In this document: piece by piece, positions 6,174-11,647 of the stretch | Numbering within the stretch: position 1 is the first letter of the stretch | How the letters are laid out: each line of letters opens with the position of its first letter | From: CAG-488 sp963625295 | GTDB taxonomy: Bacteria > Bacillota > Clostridia > Oscillospirales > Acutalibacteraceae | Assembly: GCA_963625295.1 (NCBI GenBank) | Contig: CAVFTC010000066.1 | Coordinates: 1-11,658, forward strand | Direction of reading: 5' to 3' | Length of the DNA: 11,658 nt | The notes under the pieces: generated by a model | Seen by the model: only the letters and a program-made list of their open reading frames with translations | What the model was told of the DNA's origin: nothing | The model's database searches: none | Program-made: the position numbers and the translations under genes

Positions 6174-6202
6174 TATTTTTACCAAAGGATGTGATATTAT
6201 GA
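6174..6202 (-). promoter_or_regulatory. Candidate forespore sigma-F/sigma-G promoter of pdaA
   Basis: The minus strand has GGTAAAAATA (6174-6183), which fits the sigma-F -10 pattern GGNRANANTW at every position. TCATA (6198-6202) lies 14 bp upstream and matches four of five bases of the -35 used by sigma-F and sigma-G. The spacing is one or two bases short. In Bacillus subtilis pdaA is forespore-expressed under sigma-G. The -35 overlaps the S8 start codon on the other strand. Confidence 0.4.
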
Positions 6203-8007
6203 AATTTAAAAAATTGTTTTGCATTCTGCTTGCAACGGTCATTGCCTGTGTTTGTCTGCCTTTTTCCGCAACCGCAGAGGAAGCAATCACAGCCGACTAT
6301 GTTGAGGACGAGGTCATTTTTGAATACTCCCCGCCCGCTTCTTCGTCAAGGGTTCTGCGTTCGGCGTCGAATTTCAAGTCAAAGCTTTCATCTATCGGCA
6401 TTACGGAAATGACTGCGCTTGACAGCTATGACAGCTCGATTCAAACAAGCTCGGTTACCGAAAGCTCAACGACATATGTTGCAAAAATCACAGGCGATGT
6501 TGAAGAAACCTGTCGTAAATTAGAGAAAATAAGCGGTGTTGTTTATGCCGAGCCTAACTATCTTCTTGAAACCTGCGGCTATTCAACGCCGACGGAAATT
6601 ACAACGCCGACAAATTTTTACCTCACCTATGAAAAATGGTATCTTGACACCGTTATGAATATTCCCGCAGCGTGGGAAAAATATCAAACCTGCGGCGAGG
6701 GGGTAACAATAGCTGTCATAGATAACGGCTTCAACCTTGAAGCAACCGATTTCCCGGTCAATCTTTGGGACGACGGAAACGGCAATCACGGTTGGAACAC
6801 AGCAAACAACAGCTCTGATATCAGCCCGGTTTACCGTTCGGACGGAACTGCATTCATCGACAGCGGACACGGTTCAAATGTCGCAGGAATCATCGGAATG
6901 GCGTCAAACGGAAGTAACTTTGTCGGTGCGGCGTTCGGAGCAGATCTGATGCTTTTGAAGGTTGCGAGCGACGATAACAATTCTTCAAACGAAAAAAGCA
7001 CTATAACGGTCGATGCCGTTGCCAATGCAATAGTTTATGCACACCGTAACGGTGCAAACATCATAAGCATGTCTTTAAGTATAACCGGAACATATCCACA
7101 GACAATCGAAAAAGCCGTTAACGCTGCTTATGCAGACAATATTGCACTTGTTGCCGCCGCAGGAAACAGTGCTATCGGCTCATCAGCGGGTTTGTTCTAC
7201 CCTGCCGCCGCAAGCAATGTTATCGGCGTTATGGCAAGCGGTAAAAGCGACCTATACACACTGACGGACTTCTCAAACTATGACGACAGCAACGGACAAT
7301 ATTATGACATAGTCGCCCCCGGAGAATCTATCCCGGGCTGCGGACTTGCAGCAGGAAAATTTCTTTTGTCATCGGGTACATCACAGGCCACGCCGCTTGT
7401 CAGTGCCTGCATTGCATTATATATGTCGGTTTACCCAGACAAAACCGTTAGCGAGGTTTACGACTCGGTAAAAAACAGTTCAACCAAAACCGTTGCCTCA
7501 AACTCCACCGTTTCAACATCAAAGACCTATACCTACAAAATGCTCAATGCTGTTGAGCTTCTTGACTACTCGGCAATAAAGCCAGATGTTGAGTTTAATT
7601 ACAACACATCCGCAACGCACGATATAAAAAATGACTATATCTACGGACTTGACGAGGGCTTTGCCGACATCGCAAACTATGTCACCGTCAAGGACGGCAC
7701 GGGCACTGCCGAATTTATTCCGACCGCCAACGGAAACGGAACCGGCTCACTCTATAATGTTTACACCATATCCGGCGAGCTTTACGAGAGCTACACCGTC
7801 ATCATTTTCGGAGATGTCAACGGAGACTGTAAGGTTGACGGACAGGACGCCGTAATCATCAATTGTATTATCAACGGCTTCGGCGAATACGACGACTGCA
7901 TAAAATACGCCGCCGATGTTGATATTGATAATGATGTTTATGACAGCGATGTTGCAATAGTTGCGGGTTATGCCATCGGAACGGAAACAATCTCACAAAT
8001 AAGATAA
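6199..8007 (+). CDS. Secreted S8 subtilisin-like protease with C-terminal dockerin
   Basis: The 602-residue product has a signal peptide (1-26, SATA-EE cleavage likely) and an inhibitor-I9-like propeptide (about 30-123, ending VVYAEPNY). The S8 catalytic domain (about 145-455) has Asp175 in AVIDNGF, His224 in GHGSNVAG, oxyanion Asn323 in AAAGNS and Ser395 in GTSQATP, so all catalytic residues are present. A beta-rich linker module (about 460-536) leads into a type I dockerin (about 537-594). Its first calcium loop, DVNGDCKVDGQD (539-550), is well kept; the second, DVDIDNDVYDSD (573-584), has Tyr at the position usually Asp or Asn. Dockerins bind cohesins on scaffoldins or the cell surface, so this enzyme probably acts outside the cell as part of a complex. 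Start: ATG with AAGGA about 9 nt upstream. It is divergent from pdaA and convergent with gpr. Confidence 0.95.
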   Translation: MKFKKLFCILLATVIACVCLPFSATAEEAITADYVEDEVIFEYSPPASSSRVLRSASNFKSKLSSIGITEMTALDSYDSSIQTSSVTESSTTYVAKITGDVEETCRKLEKISGVVYAEPNYLLETCGYSTPTEITTPTNFYLTYEKWYLDTVMNIPAAWEKYQTCGEGVTIAVIDNGFNLEATDFPVNLWDDGNGNHGWNTANNSSDISPVYRSDGTAFIDSGHGSNVAGIIGMASNGSNFVGAAFGADLMLLKVASDDNNSSNEKSTITVDAVANAIVYAHRNGANIISMSLSITGTYPQTIEKAVNAAYADNIALVAAAGNSAIGSSAGLFYPAAASNVIGVMASGKSDLYTLTDFSNYDDSNGQYYDIVAPGESIPGCGLAAGKFLLSSGTSQATPLVSACIALYMSVYPDKTVSEVYDSVKNSSTKTVASNSTVSTSKTYTYKMLNAVELLDYSAIKPDVEFNYNTSATHDIKNDYIYGLDEGFADIANYVTVKDGTGTAEFIPTANGNGTGSLYNVYTISGELYESYTVIIFGDVNGDCKVDGQDAVIINCIINGFGEYDDCIKYAADVDIDNDVYDSDVAIVAGYAIGTETISQIR

Positions 8008-8021
8008 CTGCTATAACCTAA

Positions 8022-8888
8022 TCAATTCCCAACGAGCATCATCATTTCATCAACGGAGATGTTCGGCTGAAGAGCCTTGTTTATCGCCATTCCGATAAGC
8101 TCGGCGGCTCTTTCGATAACAATGTCGATCTCTCTGGGTGTGATTATCATGCTTCGGTTTTCCTGCGAAAGCTTACCCTCCGATCCGGTCAGATCGTTGA
8201 CAAGCGTTTGAGCGTCAACGACCGTCGGAATCCCGACGGATATAACGGGAACGCCGATGGTGCGCTCGGATATTTCATTTCTCGCATTGCCAACGCCCGA
8301 GCCGGGAATTATCCCCGTATCGGAAAGCTGAACGGTCGTCCCGAGCCTTGAAAGCCGTCTGGCGGCAAGAGCGTCGACAACTATCACCGCTGACGGAGAA
8401 ACAGAGTTAACGATACCCCTCACCGATTCCGCCGCTTCAAGACCCGTTCTGCCCAAAACACCGGGCACAAAGCCTGCAACGCTTCTCAATTCGCCGAGTC
8501 CGATTTCACGGGACAGAGCCTTGTCTATGTGACGGGTCGCAAGCACCATTGAAACGCTTTTCGGTCCTACGGCATCGGGTGTTATATCGGTGTTCCCCAA
8601 GCCAGCCACAAGCACTGCACCATCATCGGGAAGAAGCAGCCTAAGCTGCCTTGCAACAGACTCTATGACCGTCTCATCGTTTATCGGATTTTTCATAAGC
8701 TGCGGAATCTCGGCGGTAATATAAGTCCCGACGGGCTTTCCAAGTGCCTCGCTCCCCTTTTCGTTGAGAATTTTTATTTTGGTGAAGCGCACACTGCCCT
8801 CCGTGAATTCCTCGCATTCGACCCCGTCAGGCTTAATCCCGCCGAGGATTTCACGCTTTTCAAGCGCAAGGTCGGTTCTCAGCTCCAT
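8022..8888 (-). CDS. gpr: Germination protease GPR
   Basis: This is the spore protease that degrades small acid-soluble DNA-binding proteins at germination. The frame is open to 8996, but the ATG at 8886-8888 has GGAG 8 nt upstream and begins MELRTDLALE, the conserved family N-terminus; it gives 288 residues. Conserved blocks are GLGNTDITPDAVGP (Asp105), FVPGVLGRTGLE, VVDALAAR (Asp172), QLSDTGIIPGSGVGN and VISVGIPTVVDA. Asp105 and Asp172 correspond to the two aspartates implicated in catalysis in Bacillus GPR. Compared with the roughly 370-residue Bacillus enzyme it lacks most of the N-terminal propeptide and about 60-70 residues between VPTVVDA and VTPKEVD, as in other short clostridial forms. 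In Bacillus gpr is a forespore gene (sigma-F/G); no convincing match to those promoters was found here. Confidence 0.95.
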   Translation of the reverse strand: MELRTDLALEKREILGGIKPDGVECEEFTEGSVRFTKIKILNEKGSEALGKPVGTYITAEIPQLMKNPINDETVIESVARQLRLLLPDDGAVLVAGLGNTDITPDAVGPKSVSMVLATRHIDKALSREIGLGELRSVAGFVPGVLGRTGLEAAESVRGIVNSVSPSAVIVVDALAARRLSRLGTTVQLSDTGIIPGSGVGNARNEISERTIGVPVISVGIPTVVDAQTLVNDLTGSEGKLSQENRSMIITPREIDIVIERAAELIGMAINKALQPNISVDEMMMLVGN

Positions 8889-8967
8889 CTTTCTCACTCC
8901 AATCGTTAGGTTTAATGAGGGTGTGTTAAAAAAATCCGTCTTTTTTAAATAAAATATAAAAAAACAC

Positions 8968-8996
8968 TTGCATTTTTCACGATTTAATGATATCAT
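8968..8996 (+). promoter_or_regulatory. Sigma-A promoter of rpsT
   Basis: TTGCAT (8968-8973), a 17-bp spacer and TATCAT (8991-8996) with TG one base ahead (TGATATCAT). The leader is about 33 nt, too short for an extensive S20 autoregulatory structure. Confidence 0.7.
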
Positions 8997-9035
8997 AACT
9001 AACTGTGTAATGCATTTATTAAAGGAGGTGCAACA

Positions 9036-9290
9036 ATGGCAAACATCAAATCAGCTAAGAAAAGAGTGCTTGTTAACCAGACCAAGGCTGCACGCAACAA
9101 GTCAAGAAATTCTGCAATGAAGACCGCTATCAAAAAGGCACACGCTGCCGCTGAAACAAACGCAGCAGATAAGGAAGCAGTTGTCAGAGCCGCTATCAAG
9201 AAGGTAGATCAGGCTTGCGCAAAGAACCTTATTCACAAGAACAACGCTGCCAGAAAGAAGTCGGCTCTTGCTAAGCTTCTTGCAGACTGA
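9036..9290 (+). CDS. rpsT: 30S ribosomal protein S20
   Basis: An 84-residue, Lys/Ala-rich, all-helical protein matching S20 from end to end: MANIKSAKKRVLVNQTKAAR at the start and the typical LIHKNNAARKKSALAKLL near the end. S20 binds 16S rRNA in the body of the small subunit and is needed early in 30S assembly. AAAGGAGG (9021-9028) lies 7 nt before ATG, the strongest ribosome binding site in the window. It is a single-gene transcription unit with promoter and terminator both visible, and divergent from gpr, a neighbourhood also common elsewhere in Firmicutes (rpsT near gpr). Confidence 0.98.
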   Translation: MANIKSAKKRVLVNQTKAARNKSRNSAMKTAIKKAHAAAETNAADKEAVVRAAIKKVDQACAKNLIHKNNAARKKSALAKLLAD

Positions 9291-9306
9291 TAGTAATAAA
9301 CATATC

Positions 9307-9335
9307 GGGCGGATCATTCCGTCCTTTTGTTTTTT
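9307..9335 (+). terminator. Intrinsic terminator of rpsT
   Basis: Stem GGGCGGA (9307-9313) with TCCGTCC (9318-9324), including one G-U pair, loop TCAT, followed by a T-rich tract (9325-9335) interrupted by one G. It begins 16 bp after the rpsT stop. Confidence 0.85.
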
Positions 9336-9357
9336 ACAAACCGTTTCTTTTGTGTAC

Positions 9358-9369
9358 AATTCATGAATT
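9358..9369. promoter_or_regulatory. Palindrome upstream of the small membrane protein promoter
   Basis: AATTCATGAATT is a perfect 12-bp palindrome 14 bp upstream of the -35 at 9384. It is flanked by the matching arms TACAAT (9355-9360) and ATTGTA (9371-9376). The position suits an activator or repressor site, but AT-rich palindromes also arise by chance. Confidence 0.3.
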
Positions 9370-9383
9370 TATTGTAAAAGGGC

Positions 9384-9412
9384 TTGACTTTATGCCGCTC
9401 TTATACTATAAT
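9384..9412 (+). promoter_or_regulatory. Strong sigma-A promoter of the 64-residue membrane protein
   Basis: TTGACT (9384-9389), a 17-bp spacer and TATAAT (9407-9412), one base from full consensus. The TTG of the -35 also opens the longest reading frame, which therefore cannot be the translated one. The leader is about 25 nt. Confidence 0.85.
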
Positions 9413-9443
9413 TATGAAAAATAAACTTTGGAGGTTTTCAATC

Positions 9444-9638
9444 ATGTGCGATGTTATAAAGAAGATTTTTAAGGTAGTCGGCATTCTTGTTGCTATCGCC
9501 GGCGCTATTGCAGGCGTTTATTATCTTGTAACCAAGGTTCTTCCCTGCAAGAACGAGGTTGCCGATGACGACGAGAGCGATTATGTTTCCTGCTCATGCT
9601 GCGAGGCTGAAGAGCCTGTTGAAGTAGAGGCAAAATAA
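9444..9638 (+). CDS. Small membrane protein with Cys/acidic tail
   Basis: No family is recognised. The 64-residue product has a basic amphipathic start (MCDVIKKIFKVV), one transmembrane helix (about 11-30, rich in Ala, Ile and Gly), then Lys31 and a tail with DDDES, the cluster CSCC (50-53) and a Glu-rich end. Five cysteines (2, 35, 50, 52, 53) in such a short protein suggest metal binding or disulfides, but this is inference. The ATG at 9444 follows GGAGG (9430-9434) by 9 nt. It has its own near-consensus promoter and a strong terminator, so it is a monocistronic unit that is probably well expressed. Too short for the topology to be certain; positive residues at both helix ends. Confidence 0.82.
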   Translation: MCDVIKKIFKVVGILVAIAGAIAGVYYLVTKVLPCKNEVADDDESDYVSCSCCEAEEPVEVEAK

Positions 9639-9653
9639 ATCCAAATCAAAACG

Positions 9654-9683
9654 GGAGTAAGCTTGAAGGCTTACTCCTTTTTT
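9654..9683 (+). terminator. Terminator shared by the small membrane protein gene and spoVAE
   Basis: Perfect 9-bp stem GGAGTAAGC (9654-9662) and GCTTACTCC (9669-9677), loop TTGAAG, then six T. On the minus strand the same stem follows the spoVAE stop directly and is followed by CGTTTTGATTT, so it can probably terminate both convergent genes, more weakly leftwards. Confidence 0.92.
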
Positions 9684-10036
9684 CATTTGCTTCTCGGCTT
9701 TGTCACCGCCGCCGCAACAAGACCCGATATCAGCGCCGTCGCTATTCCTGCCGCTCCGGCAGTCAGCGGTCCGGTCAAAATTCCAAGCCAGCCCTGCTCG
9801 CCTATCGCCTTTTCCGTTCCTTTGGCAAGTGTGTAGCCGAAGCCGGTCAGAGGCACGGTTGCGCCGCAGCCGGCAAAATCCACAATAGGCTGATAGATTC
9901 CCAACGCCTCCAGCGCAACGCCGAGCACGACAAAGGCAACAAGTATTCGTGCCGGAGTCAGATTCGTCGCATCAATAAGAAGCTGACCGATAACGCAAAT
10001 CAGTCCGCCAATCAAAAAAGCCGTAAAAAATTCCAT
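9683..10036 (-). CDS. spoVAE: Stage V sporulation protein AE (SpoVAE)
   Basis: The 117-residue membrane protein matches SpoVAE (SpoVAEb), a subunit of the SpoVA complex that moves dipicolinic acid into the forespore and releases it at germination. The signature is clear: FLIGGLICVIGQLLIDATNLTPARILV, then ALGIYQP, FAGCGATVPLTGFGYTLAKG, and a final hydrophobic segment ending in basic residues. About four membrane segments are expected. An ATG at 10064-10066 would add ten residues but has no ribosome binding site. The ATG at 10034-10036 follows GGGTGAT by four bases and gives the usual length. In many sporeformers spoVAC, spoVAD and spoVAE lie together; here spoVAC and spoVAD are not next to it. 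Hairpin repeat copy B separates it from the M50 gene. Confidence 0.93.
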   Translation of the reverse strand: MEFFTAFLIGGLICVIGQLLIDATNLTPARILVAFVVLGVALEALGIYQPIVDFAGCGATVPLTGFGYTLAKGTEKAIGEQGWLGILTGPLTAGAAGIATALISGLVAAAVTKPRSK

Positions 10037-10087
10037 AGAAATCACCCTGACATTATTTTCTTTCATTCTTAGGGTTTTATTCTATGG

Positions 10088-10133
10088 AAAATTTTTAGGG
10101 GCAATCCGCAAAATTGAGATGTGCGGTGTTGCC
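10088..10133. repeat. Intergenic hairpin repeat (copy B)
   Basis: GGCAA (10100-10104) and CCGCA (10106-10110) pair with TGCGG (10122-10126) and TTGCC (10129-10133) around an AATTGAGA-type loop. With the flank AATTTTTA (10090-10097) it is clearly homologous to copy C at 11603-11646; the central 21 bases differ at three positions. It ends one base before the M50 stop codon and lies about 60 bp upstream of the spoVAE start. Lacking a T-run on the minus strand, it is not a standard terminator for the M23-M50 operon. Confidence 0.75.
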
Positions 10134-10134
10134 T

Positions 10135-10680
10135 TTATTTGATTGCACCTATCAAAACATAAAGCGAAACAATGAGAATAATAAAATTGCTCCTTGTATA
10201 TATTGCCGTAACCGCTCCTAAGACGCAAATAATAACGCCGACCGTTACACCGATTATTCGCAGCGTTCTCTCGGAAACAAGCGCAGAAAGAATCCTTCCG
10301 CCGTCAAGCATACCGACGGGCAGAAGATTGAAAACGCAAAGACCGAGATTTATCCTTGCTGCTTCGTCAAGCTCAAAAAAGCGGCAAATAATCATCACCG
10401 CAAGATTGACAAACGGCCCGGCCGCAGCAATAACAATTTCCGGAAATTTCGGCAAAAGACTCACTCCGCAGTCAATTTTCATTCCGAAATAGCCGAGGGT
10501 CACGCTCCTCGCTTTTTCGCCGAAAAAAGCCATCGCCGCCAGATGCCCCAGCTCGTGCAGAACACAAAAAACGAAGCATATCAAAATGCTTTCGTTCTCA
10601 AAGACAACAAGCATCAGCGTCAAAACGGCGATAAAATAATAGTCAATTGTGACGGGAACTCCCCGTATGCGAAGCTTCAT
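10135..10680 (-). CDS. spoIVFB: SpoIVFB-like M50 intramembrane metalloprotease
   Basis: A polytopic site-2 protease of family M50. The zinc motif HELGH (His42, Glu43, His46) lies in the first long hydrophobic region, and NLLPVGMLDGG (118-128) supplies the third ligand Asp126. AAAGPFVN (about 86-92) is the conserved loop between them. SpoIVFB sits in the outer forespore membrane and cleaves pro-sigma-K to activate late mother-cell transcription. At 181 residues it is far shorter than the Bacillus enzyme (about 288), lacking the C-terminal CBS domain; many clostridial members are equally short. The ATG overlaps the TGA of the upstream M23 gene in ATGA (10677-10680), implying coupled translation. 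The assignment to SpoIVFB rather than a general M50 protease rests on this pairing. Confidence 0.85.
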   Translation of the reverse strand: MKLRIRGVPVTIDYYFIAVLTLMLVVFENESILICFVFCVLHELGHLAAMAFFGEKARSVTLGYFGMKIDCGVSLLPKFPEIVIAAAGPFVNLAVMIICRFFELDEAARINLGLCVFNLLPVGMLDGGRILSALVSERTLRIIGVTVGVIICVLGAVTAIYTRSNFIILIVSLYVLIGAIK

Positions 10681-11456
10681 ACCTCGCCGTTTTCATGCGG
10701 CAGATACAAAAGCGGATCCTCCGTGTTGCCGTCAACGGTAATTTCAAAATGCAAATGAGGACCCGTGCTTCTGCCCGTGCTGCCGACAAGCGCAATCGTT
10801 TCGCCGGCTCGTATCACATCGCCCTTCTCCGCAATGATCTTCGAGCAATGGCAATAGAGCGTTTCGCTGCCGTCCTTGTGCACAAGGCTTATGTAATTTC
10901 CGCCCACGCTGTTGCTGCCGACCTCGCTGACGATTCCGCTGTATGCCGCCCTGATCTCAGTGCCCTGACTTGCGGCAATATCAACGCCCGAATGCATCAG
11001 ATATTCGCCTGAAACGGGGTTGGTTCGGTTGCCGTATTCCGAGGTTATCTCGCCGTGAACGGGAACGGTTATTTCCTCGTCGCTTTTAAAAAGTGACATG
11101 ACCGCCACGGAGTCCTCGTCAGCTGCGCTTTTAACAGCATTATCGCTCTTTTTTTCATCGGTCGTTTTCTCCTCTGTAGTCTGCTCAACTTCCTCCGCTT
11201 CCGCTTTTTCGATTATCTTTTTGGCGGAGGAAGCGATTTCCTCGGCATTCATGTCAACGGACATTATCCTGTTATACTCGTTTTTGATAAACTCAAATGT
11301 CTGCGGGCTGAGTCTGCCGATCAGAAAAACCGAAGCCACGGCAAACAGGCACACAACAAGCTGAACGACCGTCACCGGATTGAGAGGCTCGCCCCTCTTT
11401 TTTGTCGTTTCGGTGTTCTCGGGATTCTTCGTTGATTTTATTTCGGCATCATCCAT
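10677..11456 (-). CDS. Membrane-anchored M23 peptidase, SpoIVFA/SpoIIQ-like
   Basis: The 259-residue protein has an acidic, Thr/Lys-rich cytoplasmic start, one transmembrane segment (about 29-47), a Glu/Lys/Thr-rich stalk (about 68-115) and a C-terminal LytM/M23 domain (about 128-255). Metal and catalytic residues appear intact: His155 and Asp159 in MHSGVDIAA, His203 in LYCHCSK, and His234 and His236 in GPHLHFEI. The gene overlaps the M50 protease gene by four bases, the arrangement of spoIVFA-spoIVFB, so it probably anchors or regulates that protease in the space between the forespore membranes. SpoIIQ-like peptidoglycan or SpoIIIAH-binding function is the main alternative, since the active site looks complete. 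The ATG follows AGAGGTGA (11463-11470) by 6 nt. A sigma-E-like promoter precedes it. Confidence 0.85.
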   Translation of the reverse strand: MDDAEIKSTKNPENTETTKKRGEPLNPVTVVQLVVCLFAVASVFLIGRLSPQTFEFIKNEYNRIMSVDMNAEEIASSAKKIIEKAEAEEVEQTTEEKTTDEKKSDNAVKSAADEDSVAVMSLFKSDEEITVPVHGEITSEYGNRTNPVSGEYLMHSGVDIAASQGTEIRAAYSGIVSEVGSNSVGGNYISLVHKDGSETLYCHCSKIIAEKGDVIRAGETIALVGSTGRSTGPHLHFEITVDGNTEDPLLYLPHENGEV

Positions 11457-11493
11457 GACTGTTCACCTCTGAAAATTTCCTTTGCCATAACAA

Positions 11494-11522
11494 ATTGTAT
11501 GCCGAAAATAAGCTATAAATAA
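11494..11522 (-). promoter_or_regulatory. Candidate sigma-E promoter of the M23-M50 operon
   Basis: The minus strand contains CATACAAT (11494-11501), a perfect sigma-E -10 box. TTATTTA (11516-11522) lies 14 bp upstream and is a partial match to the ATATT-type -35. The start would be about 30 nt before the M23 ATG. Sigma-E control is what is known for spoIVF in Bacillus subtilis. Confidence 0.55.
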
Positions 11523-11540
11523 CTAAAAAAGCAACAGACA

Positions 11541-11570
11541 ATTATATTTTTGTTTACAAATAATCAGCAA
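11541..11570 (-). promoter_or_regulatory. Possible sigma-A promoter upstream of the M23-M50 operon
   Basis: The minus strand has TTGCTG (11565-11570), an 18-bp spacer and TATAAT (11541-11546). It would give a leader of nearly 80 nt. The spacer is AT-rich and this may be a chance match; the sigma-E-like site closer to the gene fits the operon better. Confidence 0.35.
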
Positions 11571-11578
11571 TTCGTCTA

Positions 11579-11607
11579 TTGACTTTTTTTTGCTCAAATG
11601 CGATAAT
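11579..11607 (+). promoter_or_regulatory. Plus-strand promoter-like sequence facing hairpin repeat C
   Basis: TTGACT (11579-11584), a 17-bp spacer and GATAAT (11602-11607). Transcription would begin near 11614, at the first base of the copy C hairpin, and run out of the window. Copy B has no -35 at the equivalent place, so this is not a fixed part of the repeat. Confidence 0.35.
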
Positions 11608-11647
11608 TTTTAAGGCAATACCGCACAATTGGGGTGTGCGGATTGCG
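11603..11647. repeat. Intergenic hairpin repeat (copy C, most symmetric)
   Basis: GCAAT (11615-11619) and CCGCACA (11621-11627) pair with TGTGCGG (11635-11641) and ATTGC (11642-11646), giving 12 bp with one bulged A and a seven-base loop ATTGGGG. The flank AATTTTTA (11606-11613) is shared with copy B. It lies at the right edge of the window, upstream of the M23-M50 operon; the gene beyond it is not visible. Confidence 0.78.

Noticed and set aside
9384..9443. Longer N-terminus for the 64-residue membrane protein, starting at a TTG
   Set aside because: That TTG is part of the -35 hexamer, so it lies upstream of the predicted transcription start.
10037..10066. Ten-residue N-terminal extension of SpoVAE
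   Set aside because: The upstream ATG has no Shine-Dalgarno sequence, while the inner ATG has GGGTGAT and gives the family length.
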